Shown: positions 1 through 9,366 of the stretch, in pieces | Position numbering within the stretch: position 1 is the stretch's first letter | How the letters are laid out: every line of letters begins with the position of its first letter | DNA from: Candidatus Methylomirabilota bacterium | GTDB taxonomy: Bacteria > Methylomirabilota > Methylomirabilia > Rokubacteriales > CSP1-6 | Direction of reading: 5' to 3' | DNA: 45,178 nucleotides | NCBI GenBank assembly: GCA_035315345.1 | Contig: DATFYA010000184.1 | Span: forward strand, 1 to 45,178 | Made by a program: the position numbers and the translations under genes | The notes under the pieces: generated by a model | Database searches by the model: none | Told to the model about the DNA's origin: nothing | What the model saw: only the letters and a program-made list of their open reading frames with translations

Positions 1-393
1 GGCGCCCGCGATGATGCAGCCCGGGCCGTAGTTCTCGTAGAACGGCTCGAAGATGATGACCTGGTCGCCCGGGTTCAGCACCGCCAGGAGCGTGGCCAGC
101 ATGGTCTCGGTCGAGCCGCAGCACACCGTGACGTGGCGGTCCGCCTCGACGTCCATGCCGTAGAAGCGGCGGTACTTCTCGGCGATCGCCTGCCGCAGCC
201 GCGGCGTGCCCCACGTGATCGCGTACTGATGGAAGTCGCCGTCGATGGCGCGGTGGGCCGCGTCGATCAGCTCGCGGGGCGGCGGGAAGTTCGGCATGCC
301 CTGGGCGAGGTTGATGCCGTCGTACTGGTTGTTGACCCGGGTCATCTCCCGGATGACCGACTCGGTGAAGCCCTGGACACGCCTGGAGATCAT
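1..393 (-). CDS. PLP-dependent aminotransferase, class I/II (partial, N-terminal part)
   Basis: Only the first 131 residues lie inside the window; the gene continues past base 1. The start is the ATG at 393-391. An in-frame TAG, the stop of the sulfur-carrier gene at 418-420, lies just upstream, so no longer start is possible. The protein opens like fold-type I aminotransferases of the methionine/LL-diaminopimelate/kynurenine group: an INLAQGMPNFPPP stretch, HQYAITWGTPRLR (the substrate-loop region with Gly-x-Pro-x-Leu-Arg), then VCCGSTETM at the PLP-phosphate-binding turn and IFEPFYENY before the cut. The PLP lysine is outside the window. It follows thrC and the sulfur carrier by 24 bp, so it probably serves amino-acid synthesis in the same operon. 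The exact substrate cannot be told from this part. Confidence 0.88.
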   Translation of the reverse strand, partial: MISRRVQGFTESVIREMTRVNNQYDGINLAQGMPNFPPPRELIDAAHRAIDGDFHQYAITWGTPRLRQAIAEKYRRFYGMDVEADRHVTVCCGSTETMLATLLAVLNPGDQVIIFEPFYENYGPGCIIAGA

Positions 394-417
394 GACCGCC
401 CGGTTCCACCCACCGGC

Positions 418-696
418 CTACACACCTCCCGCGATCGCGGGCACGATCGACACCTCGTCACCCTGCTTGAGCGTGGTGCTGGCGCCCTGCAGGAAGCGGA
501 TGTCCTCCTGGTTGATGTAGATGTTGATGAAGCGGCGCAGCTCGCCGCCGTTCTCCACCAGCCGATCCCGGAGCCCGGGGTACTGGCTCTCCAGCACGTC
601 GATCAGGTCCTGGACGTTGGAGGCGTCGGCCTGCACCTCGGCGGCGCCTCGGGTCAGCGAGCGAAGGGGGGTGGGAATGCGAACCAGAACGGCCAT
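418..696 (-). CDS. MoaD/ThiS-family sulfur-carrier protein
   Basis: 92 residues with a beta-grasp, ubiquitin-like pattern: MAVLVRIPTPLR start, a helical QDLIDVLESQYPGL segment, the RFINIYIN strand, and the typical acidic VSIVPAIAGG tail. In this family the C-terminal Gly-Gly is adenylated and converted to a thiocarboxylate that donates sulfur. Here the chain ends Gly-Gly-Val, so one residue would have to be clipped before activation. It sits 23 bp downstream of thrC on the same strand. Carriers next to threonine synthase or other PLP beta-replacement enzymes are a recurrent arrangement linked to cysteine or homocysteine synthesis, so a role in amino-acid sulfur transfer is more likely than in molybdopterin synthesis. 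An AGGAGAAACG stretch ahead of the ATG is a good ribosome-binding site. Confidence 0.88.
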   Translation of the reverse strand: MAVLVRIPTPLRSLTRGAAEVQADASNVQDLIDVLESQYPGLRDRLVENGGELRRFINIYINQEDIRFLQGASTTLKQGDEVSIVPAIAGGV

Positions 697-719
697 TCGT
701 TTCTCCTCGGTTCGGCGGC

Positions 720-1988
<1,269 letters not shown>

Positions 1989-2074
1989 CGGTAGGGGATT
2001 TGAGCCCCGGAATGAGCTGCACGGCTCAGGTTGGCCTCACCTGCGCCACCGATTTGTCGACAACGATTCCGTTT

Positions 2075-2103
2075 ACTTAACACTCGCCGCCGCGGATTGT
2101 CAA
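2075..2103 (-). promoter_or_regulatory. sigma70-like promoter upstream of thrC
   Basis: On the minus strand there is a perfect TTGACA (2103-2098), a 17-nt spacer and TTAAGT (2080-2075, matching three of six consensus positions). The segment is clearly AT-richer than its surroundings. The predicted transcript start near 2068 leaves a leader of about 80 nt. A 10-bp palindrome TTGTCGACAA at 2054-2063 lies just past that start and could be an operator. Confidence 0.55.
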
Positions 2104-2113
2104 CGCGATGCCG

Positions 2114-2119
2114 TATGAT
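2114..2119 (+). promoter_or_regulatory. -10 box immediately before the 2128 gene
   Basis: TATGAT lies 8 nt before the GTG at 2128. There is no Shine-Dalgarno sequence and no -35 match. The spacing fits a leaderless transcript starting at or next to the GTG. Confidence 0.4.
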
Positions 2120-2127
2120 CGGCACCC

Positions 2128-4056
2128 GTGACCCGCCGCCGGCTGCTCTCCCGGGCCCCGCTGCCCGCTCTCCTGCTGGCCGCGTTCGCCGTCGCGTTCG
2201 GCTGGCGCGCTCTCGGCGGCGGGCTCCTCGTGTTCGACGATCACCCGGGGCAGCTCTATCGGTTGCATCACGCCATCACCGTCGGGCTCGCGCCGTGGCG
2301 CTTCGATCCCGGCTGGTGGGCCGGATACGCGGAGCTGCAGTACTACCCGCCGGGCTTCGCCTGGCTCGGTGCCGCGCTCCATCGCGCCGCCTTCGGCGCG
2401 CTGGGCCCAGACGCCACGTATCGGATCCTGCTCTGGCTCGCGTGGCTGCTGCCGGGCGCGGCGACGTACGCGCTGCTACGCCGGGCGCTCGGCGAGCCGT
2501 GGCTCGCGCTGCCCGGCGCGTTCGTCGCGCTCACCCTGTCGGCCGGCTGCCGGAGCGGCGTCGAGGAGGGGCTGCGGTGGGGCCTCGTGGCCGCGCGGCT
2601 CGGCTGGGGCTGCCTGCCCCTGCTGGCGTGGAGCCTCCTGCCCTGGGCCGGGGGCGCCACGCGCCCGCCGCTCGCCGCGCCGGGGCTGATCGCGGCGATC
2701 ACGCTGCTGCATCCGGCGCACGCGCCGACCGCGGTGGCCATGGTGGCGCTGGCCGCTTCGCACGCGGAGCCACGAACGCGCCGCCTGCGCGACGCGGCGC
2801 TGCTGGTGGCCCTGGGGCTCGGCCTCGCCGCGGTGTGGCTGCTGCCGCTGCTCGCGCACCTGGACATGGCGCTGCCACTCGCGTGGCAGGACCTCTCGAT
2901 CGGCGGGCTCGCCGGGCGCCTGGTCGCCCAGCCGATCGTGCTCGTGCTCGCGCTGCTGACCGTCGTCGCGTGGCGATGGCGCGCGCGGATTCCCGCGGAC
3001 GCGCGCTGGCTGCTCACGCTCTCGCCCGTCGTGGCCGGCCTCGTGATCGTCGACGCGTTCGTGCTCCGGCCCCTGGGCATCGCGTGGCTGCCCGCCGATC
3101 GCGTGATGGACGGCCTCTACTGGGCGCTGGTGATCGGCGCGGCGCTCGGCTTCGGGGTCGCCGCTCGCGCCGGCGCGCGCCCGGCGGTCACCGCCCTCGT
3201 CGCCCTGGCCGCCTGCCTGCCCCTGTCGTGGGGCGCCTACGAGCCCGGGCTCTCGCTCTGGCCGCGCGCGCTCGAGTGGCCCAAGGAGACGGCGGTGGTT
3301 CGCGGACTGCGCATGGACACGGTGTGGGAGGCGCTCGCGAAGGCGCCGCCCGGCCGGGTCCTGTTCGTGCGCTCGGGCGTGCCGCTGGACTGGCGCCCCG
3401 AGTGGTGGCGCCCGCACACCCACATCACCGCGCTGACCCCGATCCGAACCGGCCGCGGCATCCTGGGCGGGACGTTCACGCATCCATCGCCGGTGGCCGG
3501 GCTGCTCTACACCGGCTCCGCCGCGAACCGTCCCCTCACGCGGCTGGCCGAGCAGCTGGACGGCGAGAGCCTCTTCGGCCGGCCGCTCGATGCGCTGGAG
3601 CCGGCGACCTTCAACCGGTTGATCGTCCGGCTCGGCGTCTCCTCCGTGATCGCGCTCGAGCAGGACGCGAGACGGGCCTCATTTCTCTTGGAGAATCCGT
3701 CGGTTGTGCATCGGTACCGCGTAGGGTCCTTCATCGTGTTCTTCCTGGCCGAGTCGCGCACCGGGCCCGAGCCGATCGGCTCGCAGCGCTGGCGTGTGCC
3801 GGTCGCCTCCGAGGCGATAGGGGGCTGGGCGCCACTGTCCATCGCCTACTCACCGCTCTGGATCGTCCGCGCCGGCGCGATGGCCGTGCCGGTCCGCCGG
3901 AGCGACCTGGGCCTCGTCGAGGTCGCGGTGCGGCCGGGCACCACCGAGGTGGAGATGGAGCATCGTCCCGGCGCGGCCGAGTGGGCCGGCGTCGGGCTCA
4001 GCGTGCTGAGCATGGCGCTGCTGGCATCGATCGGCGTTCGCCGCGCCCGCACGTGA
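2128..4056 (+). CDS. large polytopic membrane protein, GT-C / PTPS-related-like
   Basis: 642 residues with a GTG start. There are roughly ten hydrophobic segments in the first two thirds, then a soluble, probably extracytoplasmic C-terminal part and a last membrane helix near residues 615-635. An FDDHPGQLYR motif after the first helix and a WWAGY..YYPPGF block resemble the first external loop of GT-C-type and 6-pyruvoyl-tetrahydropterin-synthase-related membrane proteins. In GT-C enzymes acidic residues of that loop are catalytic. A function in lipid-linked sugar transfer or envelope polymer modification is inferred only from this topology. The gene ends inside the start of the EamA gene (GTGA overlap), so the two are cotranscribed. 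Codon use matches the neighbours. Confidence 0.7.
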   Translation: MTRRRLLSRAPLPALLLAAFAVAFGWRALGGGLLVFDDHPGQLYRLHHAITVGLAPWRFDPGWWAGYAELQYYPPGFAWLGAALHRAAFGALGPDATYRILLWLAWLLPGAATYALLRRALGEPWLALPGAFVALTLSAGCRSGVEEGLRWGLVAARLGWGCLPLLAWSLLPWAGGATRPPLAAPGLIAAITLLHPAHAPTAVAMVALAASHAEPRTRRLRDAALLVALGLGLAAVWLLPLLAHLDMALPLAWQDLSIGGLAGRLVAQPIVLVLALLTVVAWRWRARIPADARWLLTLSPVVAGLVIVDAFVLRPLGIAWLPADRVMDGLYWALVIGAALGFGVAARAGARPAVTALVALAACLPLSWGAYEPGLSLWPRALEWPKETAVVRGLRMDTVWEALAKAPPGRVLFVRSGVPLDWRPEWWRPHTHITALTPIRTGRGILGGTFTHPSPVAGLLYTGSAANRPLTRLAEQLDGESLFGRPLDALEPATFNRLIVRLGVSSVIALEQDARRASFLLENPSVVHRYRVGSFIVFFLAESRTGPEPIGSQRWRVPVASEAIGGWAPLSIAYSPLWIVRAGAMAVPVRRSDLGLVEVAVRPGTTEVEMEHRPGAAEWAGVGLSVLSMALLASIGVRRART

Positions 4057-4940
4057 GCGGGTCGGAGCGTCTCGGCGGCGTCGCCGCGACCATCCTGCTG
4101 GTGTGCTGCGTGGCCTGGGGGCTGAACCAGGTCGCCATCAAGATCAGCCTCGCCGGCATATCGCCGCTCCTGGGCGCGGGCCTGCGCTCCTTCATCGCGG
4201 CCGGCCTGGTCTGGGCCTGGTGCCGGCTCCGCGGCGAGCCGCTGCTCACCCGCGACGGCACGTGGGGCTACGGTCTCTTCGTCGGCCTGCTCTTCGCGGC
4301 CGAGTTCGTCTTCATCTACGGCGGGCTCGCGTTCACGACCGCGTCGCGCAGCGTGATCTTCCTCTACTCGGCGCCCTTCTTCGTGGCCCTGGGCGCCCAC
4401 GTGCTCATCCCCGAGGAGCGGCTGACGCGCAGCCGCGTGACCGGGTTGATCGTGGCCTTCGTCGGGCTGTGCCTGGCGTTCGTGGACGGGCTCGCCCTGC
4501 CCTCCCGCCGCGAGCTGCTGGGTGACGGCCTCGAGCTGATCGGCGGCCTCCTCTGGGCCGCCACCACCGTCATCGTCAAGGCGCGGCGGGACCGGCGGCT
4601 CACTCCGCAGCGCACGCTCTTCTATCAGCTCTCGGTCTCGGCGGCCGCCCTGATCGGCCTGTCCGCGCTCATCGGCGAGCGCGGCGTCACCGCGGTGACC
4701 GGGCCGGTGGCCGCCGCGATCGCGTACCAGAGCGTGATCGTGGCCTTCGTGTCCTACCTCATCTGGTTCTGGCTGCTGCAGCGGTATCCGGCCTCGGGGC
4801 TCGCCGCCTTCTCGTTCTGGACCCCGCTCTTCGGGGTGCTGGCGGGCTGGCTCGTCCTCGGCGAGCGACTGACCGGCAACCTGGGCGCGGCCGCGGTCCT
4901 GGTGGCGGTCGGAATCTACCTGGTCAACCGGCGCGTCTGA
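4053..4940 (+). CDS. DMT-superfamily EamA permease
   Basis: 295 residues and about ten hydrophobic helices in two repeats, the standard EamA architecture. Signatures include CVAWGLNQVAIK in helix 1, AGLRSFIAAGLVWAW in helix 2, TASRSVIFLYSAPFF in helix 4, and in the second half YQLSVSAAAL, WFWLLQRYPASGLAAFSF and TPLFGVLAGWLVLGERL, the usual end-of-repeat motif. It acts in the inner membrane as a drug/metabolite-type exporter; the substrate is unknown. I chose the GTG at 4053 because it overlaps the upstream stop (GTGA) and starts directly before helix 1. Reading further upstream in frame gives only Arg-rich, shadow-like sequence. Confidence 0.9.
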   Translation: MSGSERLGGVAATILLVCCVAWGLNQVAIKISLAGISPLLGAGLRSFIAAGLVWAWCRLRGEPLLTRDGTWGYGLFVGLLFAAEFVFIYGGLAFTTASRSVIFLYSAPFFVALGAHVLIPEERLTRSRVTGLIVAFVGLCLAFVDGLALPSRRELLGDGLELIGGLLWAATTVIVKARRDRRLTPQRTLFYQLSVSAAALIGLSALIGERGVTAVTGPVAAAIAYQSVIVAFVSYLIWFWLLQRYPASGLAAFSFWTPLFGVLAGWLVLGERLTGNLGAAAVLVAVGIYLVNRRV

Positions 4941-4948
4941 GCCCGGCG

Positions 4949-6331
4949 CTACTCGCTGGCGATCGTCTCGGTGGCCCGCACCTGCCCCTCGGCGTCCACG
5001 ATGCGCACGGTGAGCCCGCCCGACTCGATGGAGACGTCGCCGAAGTTGGCGACGCCGCCCACGCTGGCGAGCGAGCGCGGGTTCAAGCCCGCGTCGAGGG
5101 GTCGGGGCCGGCCCGGAGCCGCCGACAGCGGCCCCGCGATGAGCTCGTGGAAGGACCACTCGGGAGCCGGCTGGTGCCGGATCAGCTCGGCGTGCTGCGC
5201 GTCGCCGGTCAGGAACACGAGATTGCGCACGCCGCGCTGGCGGAGGGTGCGAAGGATGGCGTCGCGCTCGAGCGCGTAGCCGCCCCCGTGCTCCTCGGGC
5301 ACGCCCTGCGCGTTGGCGTTGCTCCAGGAGTCGTGGACCCGTCCCCCCGTCGGCACCGAGAGCGGCACGCTCGACACCACCACCTTCCACACCGCGCTCG
5401 AGCCGGCCACCGCCTCGATCAGCCAGCGCCGCTGCGCGGCGCCGAGCATGGTCTTGCCGGGCCCGTCGTGCATGCTGGCGGGGCTGCGGTACTGCCGCGT
5501 GTCGAGGATGAACAGCTCGAGCAGGGCGCCCCAGCGGAACTTGCGGTAGAGCCGTCCCGGCTCGTCGCGCGGCGGCTGGATCGGGAAGTAGTCGATGAAG
5601 GCGCGGCGCCCCGGGTCCATCAGCGGCTCCGACGGCCCGGCGAAGCTGCCCTTCACCTCTCGGTCGTCCCAGATCGCGTACACCGAGGTGCGCCGGAAGA
5701 AGGCCTGCACCGTCGGATCCTCGCGGTTGTAGCGATGCTTGGACCAGAAGTCGGCGAGCCGGCGCGCCACGAAGTCGTAGCCGGCCTGCCGCGCGCCGCC
5801 GCCGCACATCTGGTCGGCGTAGATGGTGTCGCCCACGAACACGAAGAAATCGGCGGGGACCTGGGCGAGCGCGCCGAAGATCGGATAGCCCACGCCCGGC
5901 TTGCGGCAGTGGCCGTTGCTGCCGAGGCTTCCGCTCCACACGAAGCGCACCGGCAGGGCGATGGTGGGGCCCGGCGCGGTGACGAAGTCGCCCGAGATCT
6001 GCGCCGCGTTCTGGGAGACGGTGTAGCGATAGCGGGTGGACGGCTCGAGCGGCTGCAGGAGCAGCTTGCCGGTGAGGTTCTGACTGGGAGTCACCCGGAT
6101 ATCCCCGCGCGCGCCCGCCGGCCCGGTGGGCGGCGGGTCCGACGCGCGGGGCATCGGCTCGTAGCGGATGCCCACCTCGCCCCAGGCGATCCCGCGGACC
6201 CAGATGACCGCCGAGGTGTCGGTCACCTCGCCCACCGTCACCAGCAGTCCGGGCTCGACCGCCGCGGCCGGCGCGGCGAGCAGCGCGGCCAGGAGGATCC
6301 CGAGCCGGATCAGGTGCGACGGGCGGCGCAT
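4949..6331 (-). CDS. PhoD-like phosphatase, exported
   Basis: 460 residues. A signal peptide (hydrophobic 9-24, AAPAAA cleavage region) is followed by a fibronectin-like beta domain (about 28-118, PhoD N-domain) and a metallophosphatase domain (about 128-440). Seen motifs: FVFVGDTIYAD (168-173 GD..YAD, a metal-binding block), AIWDDREV (221-226), FILDTRQYRSP, LTGDAQHAEL and the C-terminal SFHELIAGPLSA. The family hydrolyses phosphomono- or diesters outside the cytoplasm. Two blocks differ from the usual forms: the common WDDHEV has Arg in place of His, and the usual GDVH reads GDAQH. Substrate range or even activity may therefore differ. It lies 9 bp after the SDR stop, at the end of a CaiB-SDR-PhoD run. 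Confidence 0.87.
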   Translation of the reverse strand: MRRPSHLIRLGILLAALLAAPAAAVEPGLLVTVGEVTDTSAVIWVRGIAWGEVGIRYEPMPRASDPPPTGPAGARGDIRVTPSQNLTGKLLLQPLEPSTRYRYTVSQNAAQISGDFVTAPGPTIALPVRFVWSGSLGSNGHCRKPGVGYPIFGALAQVPADFFVFVGDTIYADQMCGGGARQAGYDFVARRLADFWSKHRYNREDPTVQAFFRRTSVYAIWDDREVKGSFAGPSEPLMDPGRRAFIDYFPIQPPRDEPGRLYRKFRWGALLELFILDTRQYRSPASMHDGPGKTMLGAAQRRWLIEAVAGSSAVWKVVVSSVPLSVPTGGRVHDSWSNANAQGVPEEHGGGYALERDAILRTLRQRGVRNLVFLTGDAQHAELIRHQPAPEWSFHELIAGPLSAAPGRPRPLDAGLNPRSLASVGGVANFGDVSIESGGLTVRIVDAEGQVRATETIASE

Positions 6332-6340
6332 CCGCCGCGA

Positions 6341-7252
6341 TCAGACCATCGGGTCGTAGTTGAAGTACTGGCCCGAGGTGTCGAGCGGGGCCAGGTGGTG
6401 CTTGAGCGTGCCCGGGAACATGGCGGCGAGGCGCTCCGGCGTCCAGCCGAGGTCGTGATGGATGCTGCGCAGCGGCCGCATGTGCCCGAAGAGCATGACC
6501 TCCTTGCCGCGCACCCCGAACACCTGACCGGAGATCTCCTTGGCCTCGTCGGTGGCGAGGAACACCGCCACCGGCGCGATGTGCTCGGGCCCCATCTTCT
6601 TGATCTTCTCGACGCGGGCCTTCTGGGCCTCGGTCTCGGTGGGAATGGTGCCGATCATGCGCGTCCACGCGAACGGCGAGATGCAGTTGGCGGTGACGTT
6701 GTAGCGCGCCATGTCGAGCGCCACCACCTTGGTGAAGCCCACGATGCCCAGCTTGGCCGCCGCGTAGTTGGCCTGCCCGACGTTGCCGACCAGGCCGGAG
6801 GTGGAGGTCATGTTGATGATGCGGCCCCACTTCCGCTCCCGCATGTGGGGCACCGCGGCGCGGGTCACCGCGAAGGTGCCCTTGAGATGCGTGTTGACGA
6901 CGCCGTCCCACTCCTCCTCGGTCATGTTGAAGATCATGCGGTCGCGGAGGATGCCGGCGTTGTTCACCACGATGTCGATCTTGCCGAAGTGATCCAGAGC
7001 GGTCTGCACGATGTGCTGGCCGCCCGCCATGCTCGCCACCGAGTCGTAGTTGGCCGCGGCCTGCCCGCCCTGCCCCTTGATCTCGTTCACCACGTCGTCG
7101 GCGGGGCCGCGCGCGTCGCCCGCGCCGTCCGCTCCGCCGCCGTAGTCGTTGACCACGACCTTGGCGCCGTGCTTCGCCATCAGCAGCGCGATCTCGCGGC
7201 CGATCCCGCGCGCTGCGCCCGTGACCACCGCCACCTTGTCCTTGAGCATCAT
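6341..7252 (-). CDS. SDR oxidoreductase, 3-hydroxyacyl-CoA dehydrogenase type
   Basis: 303 residues. Classical Rossmann SDR with TGAARGIG (11-18), NDYGGG at the cofactor-specificity loop, NNAGI, and the catalytic block with Ser in MTSTSGL and YAAAKLGI (Tyr-x-x-x-Lys). A long insertion after the second strand (GGADGAGDARGPADDVV) is typical of the hydroxyacyl-CoA dehydrogenase domain of peroxisomal multifunctional enzyme type 2 (HSD17B4-like), which suggests a CoA-ester substrate. About 45 extra C-terminal residues follow the core. The start ATG has GGAGG 8 nt upstream. It sits 25 bp after the CaiB CoA-transferase gene, so a joint pathway for activating and oxidising an organic acid is plausible. 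Confidence 0.9.
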   Translation of the reverse strand: MMLKDKVAVVTGAARGIGREIALLMAKHGAKVVVNDYGGGADGAGDARGPADDVVNEIKGQGGQAAANYDSVASMAGGQHIVQTALDHFGKIDIVVNNAGILRDRMIFNMTEEEWDGVVNTHLKGTFAVTRAAVPHMRERKWGRIINMTSTSGLVGNVGQANYAAAKLGIVGFTKVVALDMARYNVTANCISPFAWTRMIGTIPTETEAQKARVEKIKKMGPEHIAPVAVFLATDEAKEISGQVFGVRGKEVMLFGHMRPLRSIHHDLGWTPERLAAMFPGTLKHHLAPLDTSGQYFNYDPMV

Positions 7253-7277
7253 GGAAGAGGCCTCCGTCGTGAGTGAC

Positions 7278-8480
7278 TCAGATGATGCGGCGAGCGGCCA
7301 GCTGCTCGATCTCCGCCTTCGTGAAGCCCGCCTCGGTCAGCACCGCCTCGCCGTGCTCTCCCAGCCGCGGGGCCGGGGTCCGGATCGTGCCCGGGGTCTT
7401 CTCGAGCTTCACGGGGGTGGCCACCGTCTTGAACCGGCCCGCGCGCGGATGGTCCTGCTCGGTGATGAAGCCGGTGGCCATCACCTGCGGATGGCGCACG
7501 AGCCCGGGATAGTCGTTGATGGGCGCGCACAGGACGTCGGCCTGCTCGAGCGCCTCCATCCAGTGGGCGACCGGACGCGCGCGGAAGACCGGGGCCAGGA
7601 TCGCTTCCAGCTCGGCGCGGTGGTCGAGCCGGTCCTTGCGGGTCGCGAAGCGCGGATCGGCCCCGAGAGCGTCGAGCCCGACCGCCTTGCAGAAGGGCAG
7701 CCAGAGCCGATCCACCCACGCGGCCACGAACAGCCAGCCGTCGCGCGCCTCGAAGGCCTGGTAGGGCACGATCTCGGGATGCCCGCTGCCGTAGCGCGGC
7801 AGCGGCTCGCCGGTCTCGTGGAACACGGAGAGGCGCGCGGTGTGCGCGAACAGCATGCCGTTCAGGAGCGAGGCGTCGACCCGCTGGCCTTCCCCGCTCG
7901 CCGCGCGCGCGATCAGCGCGGTGAGAATGCCCTGGATGGCCAGCATCCCGCCCAGGGTGTCGGCCACCGGCGCCCCGCAGAGCACCGGGCCGCCGTCGGG
8001 CTCGCCGGTGATGGCCATGAGGCCGCCCAGGGCCTGCGCGAGCGAGTCCAGCCCCGGCTTCTCGCGCCACGGCCCGTCGGGTCCGAACGCGGAGATGGAG
8101 CAGTAGATCAGCCGCGGGTTCACCGACTTGATCGCGTCGTAGTCGATGCCGAGGCGCTCGGCCACCCCGCCGCGAAAGCCCTCGATGATCACGTCGGCCC
8201 ACGCGGCCAGCCGGCGGAAGGCGGCGCGGCCCTCCGGCTGCTTGACGTCGAGGCAGATCGCGCGCTTGTTACGGTTGACGGTGAGGTGCAGCACACCCTC
8301 GCCGTTGCGCACCGCGCGCGGATACACCGAGCGGCCCGCGTCGGGCGCCTCGCGCGACTCCACCTTCACGACGTCGGCGCCCATGTCGGCGAGGTACATG
8401 CCGCAGATGGGACCGGCGATGAGATGGGCCAGCTCGAGGACCCGCACGCCGTGCAGTGGCGGGCGCAGGGCGTCGACCAT
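7278..8480 (-). CDS. CaiB/BaiF-family (class III) CoA-transferase
   Basis: About 400 residues. Class III CoA-transferases move CoA between carboxylic acids through an aspartyl-CoA mixed anhydride. Motifs: LRPPLHGVRVLELAH start, ADMGADVVKVESREAPD, NRNKRAICLDVKQPEGR, DVIIEGFRGGVAERLG and YCSISAFGPDGP; the catalytic Asp is expected in SLAQALGGLMAITGEPDGGP or the adjacent PGLDSL block. The C-terminal PRLGEHGEAVLTEAGF is also typical. An in-frame GTG at 8489 would add three residues. I prefer the ATG at 8480 because an extended -10 box (8490-8498) leaves almost no leader. It heads the CaiB-SDR-PhoD run. Confidence 0.9.
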   Translation of the reverse strand: MVDALRPPLHGVRVLELAHLIAGPICGMYLADMGADVVKVESREAPDAGRSVYPRAVRNGEGVLHLTVNRNKRAICLDVKQPEGRAAFRRLAAWADVIIEGFRGGVAERLGIDYDAIKSVNPRLIYCSISAFGPDGPWREKPGLDSLAQALGGLMAITGEPDGGPVLCGAPVADTLGGMLAIQGILTALIARAASGEGQRVDASLLNGMLFAHTARLSVFHETGEPLPRYGSGHPEIVPYQAFEARDGWLFVAAWVDRLWLPFCKAVGLDALGADPRFATRKDRLDHRAELEAILAPVFRARPVAHWMEALEQADVLCAPINDYPGLVRHPQVMATGFITEQDHPRAGRFKTVATPVKLEKTPGTIRTPAPRLGEHGEAVLTEAGFTKAEIEQLAARRII

Positions 8481-8489
8481 GACCGCCAC

Positions 8490-8498
8490 ACCCTAGCA
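8490..8498 (-). promoter_or_regulatory. extended -10 box (TGCTAGGGT)
   Basis: TGnTAnnnT on the minus strand ends 9 nt before the CaiB ATG. There is no -35 match at 16-19 nt spacing. Confidence 0.45.
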
Positions 8499-8503
8499 CA
8501 GAG

Positions 8504-8522
8504 CCCTCCCCTGGGGAGAGGG
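8504..8522. repeat. small palindromic element (CCCTCCCC-T-GGGGAGAGGG)
   Basis: An imperfect inverted repeat in the 47-bp gap between CaiB and the YihY gene. Its right arm GGGGAGAGGG is identical to the right arm of the palindrome at 43604-43626, so the two are copies of one dispersed extragenic element. It may also act as a hairpin behind the YihY gene. Confidence 0.55.
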
Positions 8523-8527
8523 AGAAG

Positions 8528-9334
8528 TCAGGCGCGACGGCCCTTCGTCATCAGTGCGGCCGCGAACTCGGCGCCCAGGATGAAGACCACGCCCGAGTAG
8601 TACGCGAACATGGCCAGGGCCACCAGCACGCCGAGCGGGCCGTACACCTGGTCGTAGACGCCGAACGAGAGGATGTACCAGCGGAAGAGCTGCTTGGCCG
8701 TCTCCCACAGGACGGCGGCGAGGAGGGCGCCGGCGAGCGCGGCTCCGACCGGCACCCGGCGGTGCGGGAAGTAGCGATACGGCACGAAGAAGAACGCGGT
8801 GCTGAAGGCCAGGGCCAGCGCGAGCGACCACGAGCGCACCCACTGCGTCGGGGCGCCCATGGTCTGGAAGACCAGGATCTTGAGCCAGCCGAAGATGTCG
8901 CTGATGACGAGGCTGCCCAGGAAGAGCACGCCCATCGCGACCACCATCACCACGTCGCGCAGCAGGCCGCGCAGGAAGCCGGGGCCGCCGCGGAACCCGA
9001 AGATGTCGCTGAGCACGAGCCGGATCGAGTTGAAGAGCTGGCTCGAGAACAGCAGGAGCACCGCGGTGCCGAGCAGGCTCGACAGCCGCCGACGTCGGAT
9101 GATCTCGGCGAGGGTGTCGTGCAGCTCGTTCTTGTAGACCGGCACGATCGCGGAGATCTGGCCGAGGACGGCTTCCATCACCGCCCGCCGGCTCAGCACG
9201 AAGCCGGCCACCGACACCACGAAGAAGAGCAGCGGGATGAGGCCGACGATGAAGTTGAACGCCAGCCCGGAGGCCAGGAACATCCCGCGGCGGGCGCGGA
9301 ACGACGCGATCGCCGTCCGAACCGCCGCGATCAC
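8528..9334 (-). CDS. YihY/BrkB-family inner-membrane protein
   Basis: 268 residues. Six hydrophobic helices with the family signature blocks: SGLAFNFIVGLIPLLFF (helix 1), SSQLFNSIRLVLSDIF, VPYRYFPHRRVPVGAALAGALLAAVLWETAKQLF and the last helix GVLVALAMFAYYSGVVFILGAEFAAAL. The family (formerly mis-called ribonuclease BN) is found across bacteria; its molecular role is not settled, transport or membrane-protein biogenesis having been suggested. No ATG exists before the first helix, so I chose the GTG at 9334, which follows the SDR stop by 32 bp. The reading frame stays open further upstream, but only over the SDR gene in a shadow frame. Confidence 0.86.
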   Translation of the reverse strand: MIAAVRTAIASFRARRGMFLASGLAFNFIVGLIPLLFFVVSVAGFVLSRRAVMEAVLGQISAIVPVYKNELHDTLAEIIRRRRLSSLLGTAVLLLFSSQLFNSIRLVLSDIFGFRGGPGFLRGLLRDVVMVVAMGVLFLGSLVISDIFGWLKILVFQTMGAPTQWVRSWSLALALAFSTAFFFVPYRYFPHRRVPVGAALAGALLAAVLWETAKQLFRWYILSFGVYDQVYGPLGVLVALAMFAYYSGVVFILGAEFAAALMTKGRRA

Positions 9335-9366
9335 CGGGCTCGCGTCCGCCCCCGCCGCCGCGACGG

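Noticed and set aside
2031-4052. Long upstream extension (about 670 residues) of the EamA open frame
   Set aside because: The extension is Arg/Ala/Gly-rich without domain motifs and overlaps the membrane-protein gene at 2128-4056; it is a GC-rich shadow frame.
4041-6911. A 1021-residue minus-strand open frame
   Set aside because: It runs antisense to the EamA gene and out of frame over the PhoD and SDR genes. Its composition is that of a shadow frame and all real motifs are in the other frames.
7149-8600. Plus-strand frames of 400-700 residues opposite most minus-strand genes
   Set aside because: High GC leaves antisense frames open. They show His/Arg/Asp-Leu-rich sequence with no motifs and no ribosome-binding sites.
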